Source: Ditylenchus dipsaci
Taxonomy: Eukaryota; Nematoda; Chromadorea; Rhabditida; Anguinidae
Reading direction: 5' to 3'
Assembly: GCA_004194705.1 (NCBI GenBank)
Contig: SADC01000854.1
Coordinates: 62,001 to 126,000 of the forward strand
DNA: 64,000 bases
Below, piece by piece: positions 61,141-64,000 of this stretch. The notes beneath the pieces are model-generated. The model was given only the letters and a program-made list of their open reading frames with translations, ran no database searches and was not told the DNA's origin. Each line of letters opens with the position of its first letter. Position 1 is the stretch's first letter. The position numbers and the translations under genes were made by a program.

Positions 61141-62291
61141 CCTTCAGTCATTAAAGTGTAGGTTTACCCCCCCCTACTCCGGTCTACTTATTTTAGTAAG
61201 GGACCCTTACTAAAATAAGTAGTAATAGCACACAAAGTGCAGCGAAATAAATAAACAATAAAATGTAAGAAATTTCAATTTAGAAATAAAAAATATTCAA
61301 TTTTCGAATTGGGGCTCAATGCGGGGGCACAAATGCAATGTCACCGGCCATTTTAAGACTTGGATTCAATTGTCCATTTAGGCAATTGATTCAATGTCCC
61401 ATTTTAGGCAGTTGGATTCAACGTCCCTTGGATTCAATCGGTCGTTGGATTCAATTGTCACGTACCGTTGGATTTAGGTTATTGAAATCGCCCTTTTAGT
61501 TTTCTCCATTCTCCAAATAGGTTTAGCTCAAAAAATCTCGGTAGGGACCTGCTATTGACCAGTTTTTAAGTCGAGTTTTGGTGGTTAAAATAAATTGCGT
61601 CTTCACATGTGGCCTTTTCCATAGAGAAGAATGACATAAGGCCTAATTATGTCATCGCTGGTATATCATACAGGTGACATCTAGAGTAGCTTAAATACCG
61701 GGTGTTTACATGGTAAATATCCGGTAAGCACCCAAATATCGGGTATTTATAAAACACAAGGAGACGAATAAACTGTACTTAATAAATTTTGTTTCACATA
61801 ATTTTTTCTGGTAGGATCACTGATAATGGGGTTAGATCATTGAAAGCGGTTCAATCAAGACCATTGAGGATGGTTGAGAACTCTAAAGGATGCTCTAGAA
61901 GAGTCATCTACCTTTTTACTGGTAAATACATTTTTTGGTGCGCAAGTGTCGTGCGCAAATGTCGGTGCGCAAGTGTCGGTGCACAAATGTCGTGGTGCGC
62001 AAATGTCGCGTAACCCACGAATCCGGTGTCAGAATTCGGTTTTTCTCCACAAGAATGTCAAAAAGTGGAATTGCGCGGAATTTTCGCCTTGCCGGTTTGG
62101 ATCCTGTGGATAGCCTATAGCTAAGACCAAAACCACATGCGAGACCAAGAAAAAATCGTCTTTCTCACATTATTATACCAAACTGATTTCCTTGAAAAAA
62201 CTGAGTCGTTCTGCGTTTACAGAACTTCTGGATTCAGCCTAGACAAAAAGTTATGGCCGTTTAAAAGTGTTCGAATTTCTTTATTCACCCG

Positions 62292-62668
62292 TATTTAGTG
62301 TGTGTCCCCAAGGATTTTCCTCAAAATCAAAGCTAGTATATTTGGTCTGCTGTGCCATAAGTCCTGTCTTCTTATCCTGCCTCGGTCAGTCAAATCAATA
62401 ATAATGTAACAAACTGTGTTTTAGAAACCATTTATGCGTCGATTGTTGTTACATGGATTATCATGTAAAAACGCTTGAAAATCGTATTGCCATTTCGTTG
62501 TCTTAATTTAGAGTAGACTGCTTTGTGAGTAATGCTTTTTCAAGGATGCTCGGGGGTAGTTTAAGCATAAGCTTTATTTTCAATCAGCTCTATTCAGCTC
62601 TGCAGAAAAAAATTATGTTGTTTTTTCCTATTATTCTAAATGGCGGCTAATCTTCGATGATAAGGTCA
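62292..62668. other. 3' flank of the collagen gene
   Basis: AT-rich sequence between the outer transposon and the collagen stop. AATAA-type signals on the minus strand are possible but not distinctive. No exon recognised. Confidence 0.35.
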
Positions 62669-64000
62669 TTATTGGGCCTCAACAGCAGCAGCAGTTGGTG
62701 GAGCATGGGAAGGCGGTTGACTGTATGTACGAGTTGTGTGGTGCACTGCATTATCATTAACCTGCTCCACTGCTTGGCTTGTTGTCATAACCACTTCCTC
62801 CACTTGGCTTATTGTCATAACCACCTCCTGCACTTGGTTTATTATCATATCCATTAGCTTTATTATCAGAACTGCGGTTAGGACAGGGACAATACTGTGC
62901 GTCTTCTCCAGGCTCTCCAGCCGCACCTTGTAATCCTGGTTGGCCGTCAGCGCCAGGCAGTCCAACAGCCCTGTAGGTCCAATTGGTCCAGGTGCGCCGT
63001 CGTTACCTTAACTTTTGGTAAACTTTCTTTTTTTGATAAACGCAAATTTGGTGAAAACTCTCATTCCCATTTTTTCTCTTTTCCTCAACATTTTTTCGTA
63101 GCGTTTTTTTCGTATTTTTACCTCGCTGTCCATCTGGTCCTGGATACCCATCAGGACCTTTTTGGCCTCCTGGACCAGTCTCTCCTTTTGGACCTGGCGG
63201 CCCCTTTTGACCTCTAACTCCATCTCTTCCAGAGGTCCTGGCTCTCCAAGTTTTCCTGTTTTGCCATTTTCTCCTGGTATACCTGGATTACCAACATATC
63301 CTGCTCTACCGTCTTCTCCATTTCGTCCTAACATATTTGTATTAAATTATTGATAAATGAAAAATATGATGTGAAAATACCTGCTGGGCCTGGTAGTCCA
63401 TCAGGACCATTAGGGCCTGGCTCTCCGGGAGTCCCCGGTGGTCCTCTTGGGCCGTGCGGGCAAACTCTGCATCCGGCATTCTACCATAATAATTGTAAAA
63501 AATAGGAGTTGATTATAAGTAATTACAGGATCTATGGTAACAGGTGGAGCGATTCCTGGCAATCCAGGTCCTCCTGGTTCCTCTGGCACCTATAACACGG
63601 TTCACGTCTTTTAACAATGATTGAAATTTTACCTGGTAGCCCATCTTCTCCTGGTCTTCCAGCAGGCCCAGGTGGTCCAGCGGGGCAAGAGTTTTGAGCG
63701 CTACAGGCTAAAGTTTTTGTGTCAAACTAAATTGTAAAAACCCTTCGAAAATAAAGCAAATCACCGCAGCTTGGTGCATTTACAGAGTCCTGTTTGGCAT
63801 AGGTGTTGTGCAACTGCAAATCATTGATTAACTAAGAAAAGGCATACAGAAAATTACTGGATAAGCTTTAGGCAATGATTCCCCGTAAGTCTAGAAATTA
63901 CGCTGTTAAGTTAAAAGTCTTGCAAACAATTACAGGTATTGCACCTGTCTTCTTGATCTGAACACAGCTGCAGGTGCAATGACTCCCTTTATGTTGATCA
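62669..64000 (-). CDS. Nematode-type cuticle collagen (5' end outside window)
   Basis: This secreted extracellular-matrix collagen has short Gly-X-Y blocks. In coding order: [20 protein letters not shown] (about 63712-63635), [10 protein letters not shown] (about 63590-63530), [19 protein letters not shown] (about 63480-63382), [20 protein letters not shown] onward (about 63328-63122), [12 protein letters not shown] then [10 protein letters not shown] (from 63005), and YCPCPNR, followed by YDNKP repeats and a tail ending AAAVEAQ before TAA (62669). The Cys-x5-Cys-Pro-Ala-Gly-Pro-Pro-Gly start of the triple helix and the terminal Tyr-Cys-Pro-Cys-Pro are hallmarks of nematode cuticle collagens. 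The several short introns (63121-63006 is the largest) are unusual for that family. Missing bases near 63231 and 62967 and an extra base near 62757 break the frame. Upstream segments to 64000 read into the non-collagenous N-terminal domain. Confidence 0.88.

Larger units (their letters stand above)
58250..62015. mobile_element. 3.8-kb fold-back element with GCGCAC arms
   Basis: The ends GGTTACTCGACATTTGCGC and, inward from the right, GGTTACGCGACATTTGCGC are flanked by a perfect 8-bp duplication, CACGAATC (58242-58249, 62016-62023). The arms are about 14-bp units GACATTTGCGCACC/GACACTTGCGCAC and then AGATGACTCTTCTGGGGCATCC-like sequence. The large interior is built of further palindromes (58880-59480, 59840-61470, 60795-60982) and has no recognised transposase. 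Confidence 0.8.
55899..62291. mobile_element. Tc1-like inverted-repeat element split by two later insertions
   Basis: The outer ends CAGGGTGTGTTAAGGAATTCG and, inward from the right, CGGGTGAATAAAGAAATTCG abut TA on both sides. The arms stay inverse through AAAAAGT-type, GACTCAGTTTTT, GCGGAATTTT and CCGGTGTCAGAATTCGG-like sequence. Removing the MULE (56234-58141) and the GGTTAC-ended element (58250-62015) with one copy of each target duplication leaves about 0.7 kb that folds as one palindrome. No transposase remains from the outer element. Confidence 0.7.

Overview
The window is AT-rich animal nuclear DNA, almost certainly from a nematode. The strongest evidence is a split cuticle-type collagen gene at the right edge: a Cys-Pro-Ala-Gly-Pro-Pro-Gly start, several Gly-X-Y blocks and a C-terminal Tyr-Cys-Pro-Cys-Pro motif. 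Supporting signs are small spliceosomal introns (mostly about 40-70 nt) with TTTCAG/TTTTAG acceptors and compact housekeeping genes. No bacterial-style operon, rRNA gene or CRISPR array is present. Most provided reading frames are shadows or repeat sequence, because real genes are cut into short exons.

Genes from left to right: an unrecognised acidic protein (+, to 5531); the small GTPase ARF6 (-, 8670-12474, six exons, intact 175 aa); COPII/nuclear-pore protein SEC13 (+, 13291-14969); a cyclin-Q-like cyclin (-, 15152-16039); tubulin-folding cofactor E with CAP-Gly, LRR and ubiquitin-like parts (-, 16871-20474); GDP-mannose 4,6-dehydratase (+, 21862-23858); an orphan exon (about 25.9 kb); an unrecognised Cys-containing protein (-, 27.2-27.9 kb); a secreted Ser/Thr-rich protein (-, 32.6-35.5 kb); an SLC46-type membrane transporter (+, 36677-39142); cytosolic tryptophanyl-tRNA synthetase (+, 53581-55809); and the collagen (-, from 62669 past the right edge). 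These genes are unrelated in pathway. ARF6/SEC13 are divergent neighbours, and SEC13/cyclin converge within 183 bp.

At least half of the window is DNA transposon material, mostly inverted-repeat (fold-back) elements. Target-site duplications (TSDs) can be read directly for many. They include MULE-like elements with 8-10 bp TSDs and arms built of short tandem repeats (one contains a decayed MULE transposase), hAT-like elements with 7-8 bp TSDs, piggyBac-like TTAA elements, pogo/Tigger-like elements ending in CAGTC, and a Tc1-like element split by two later insertions. The region 39-53 kb has no recognisable host gene and is nested repeats.

A second window-wide feature is a recurrent one-base frame change inside otherwise perfectly conserved exons, nearly always a missing base in or next to a short homopolymer (at least 15 sites in seven genes). 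Splice phases come out right only if one base is restored at each site. This most likely means residual long-read consensus error, so any automatic annotation of this sequence will break these genes.
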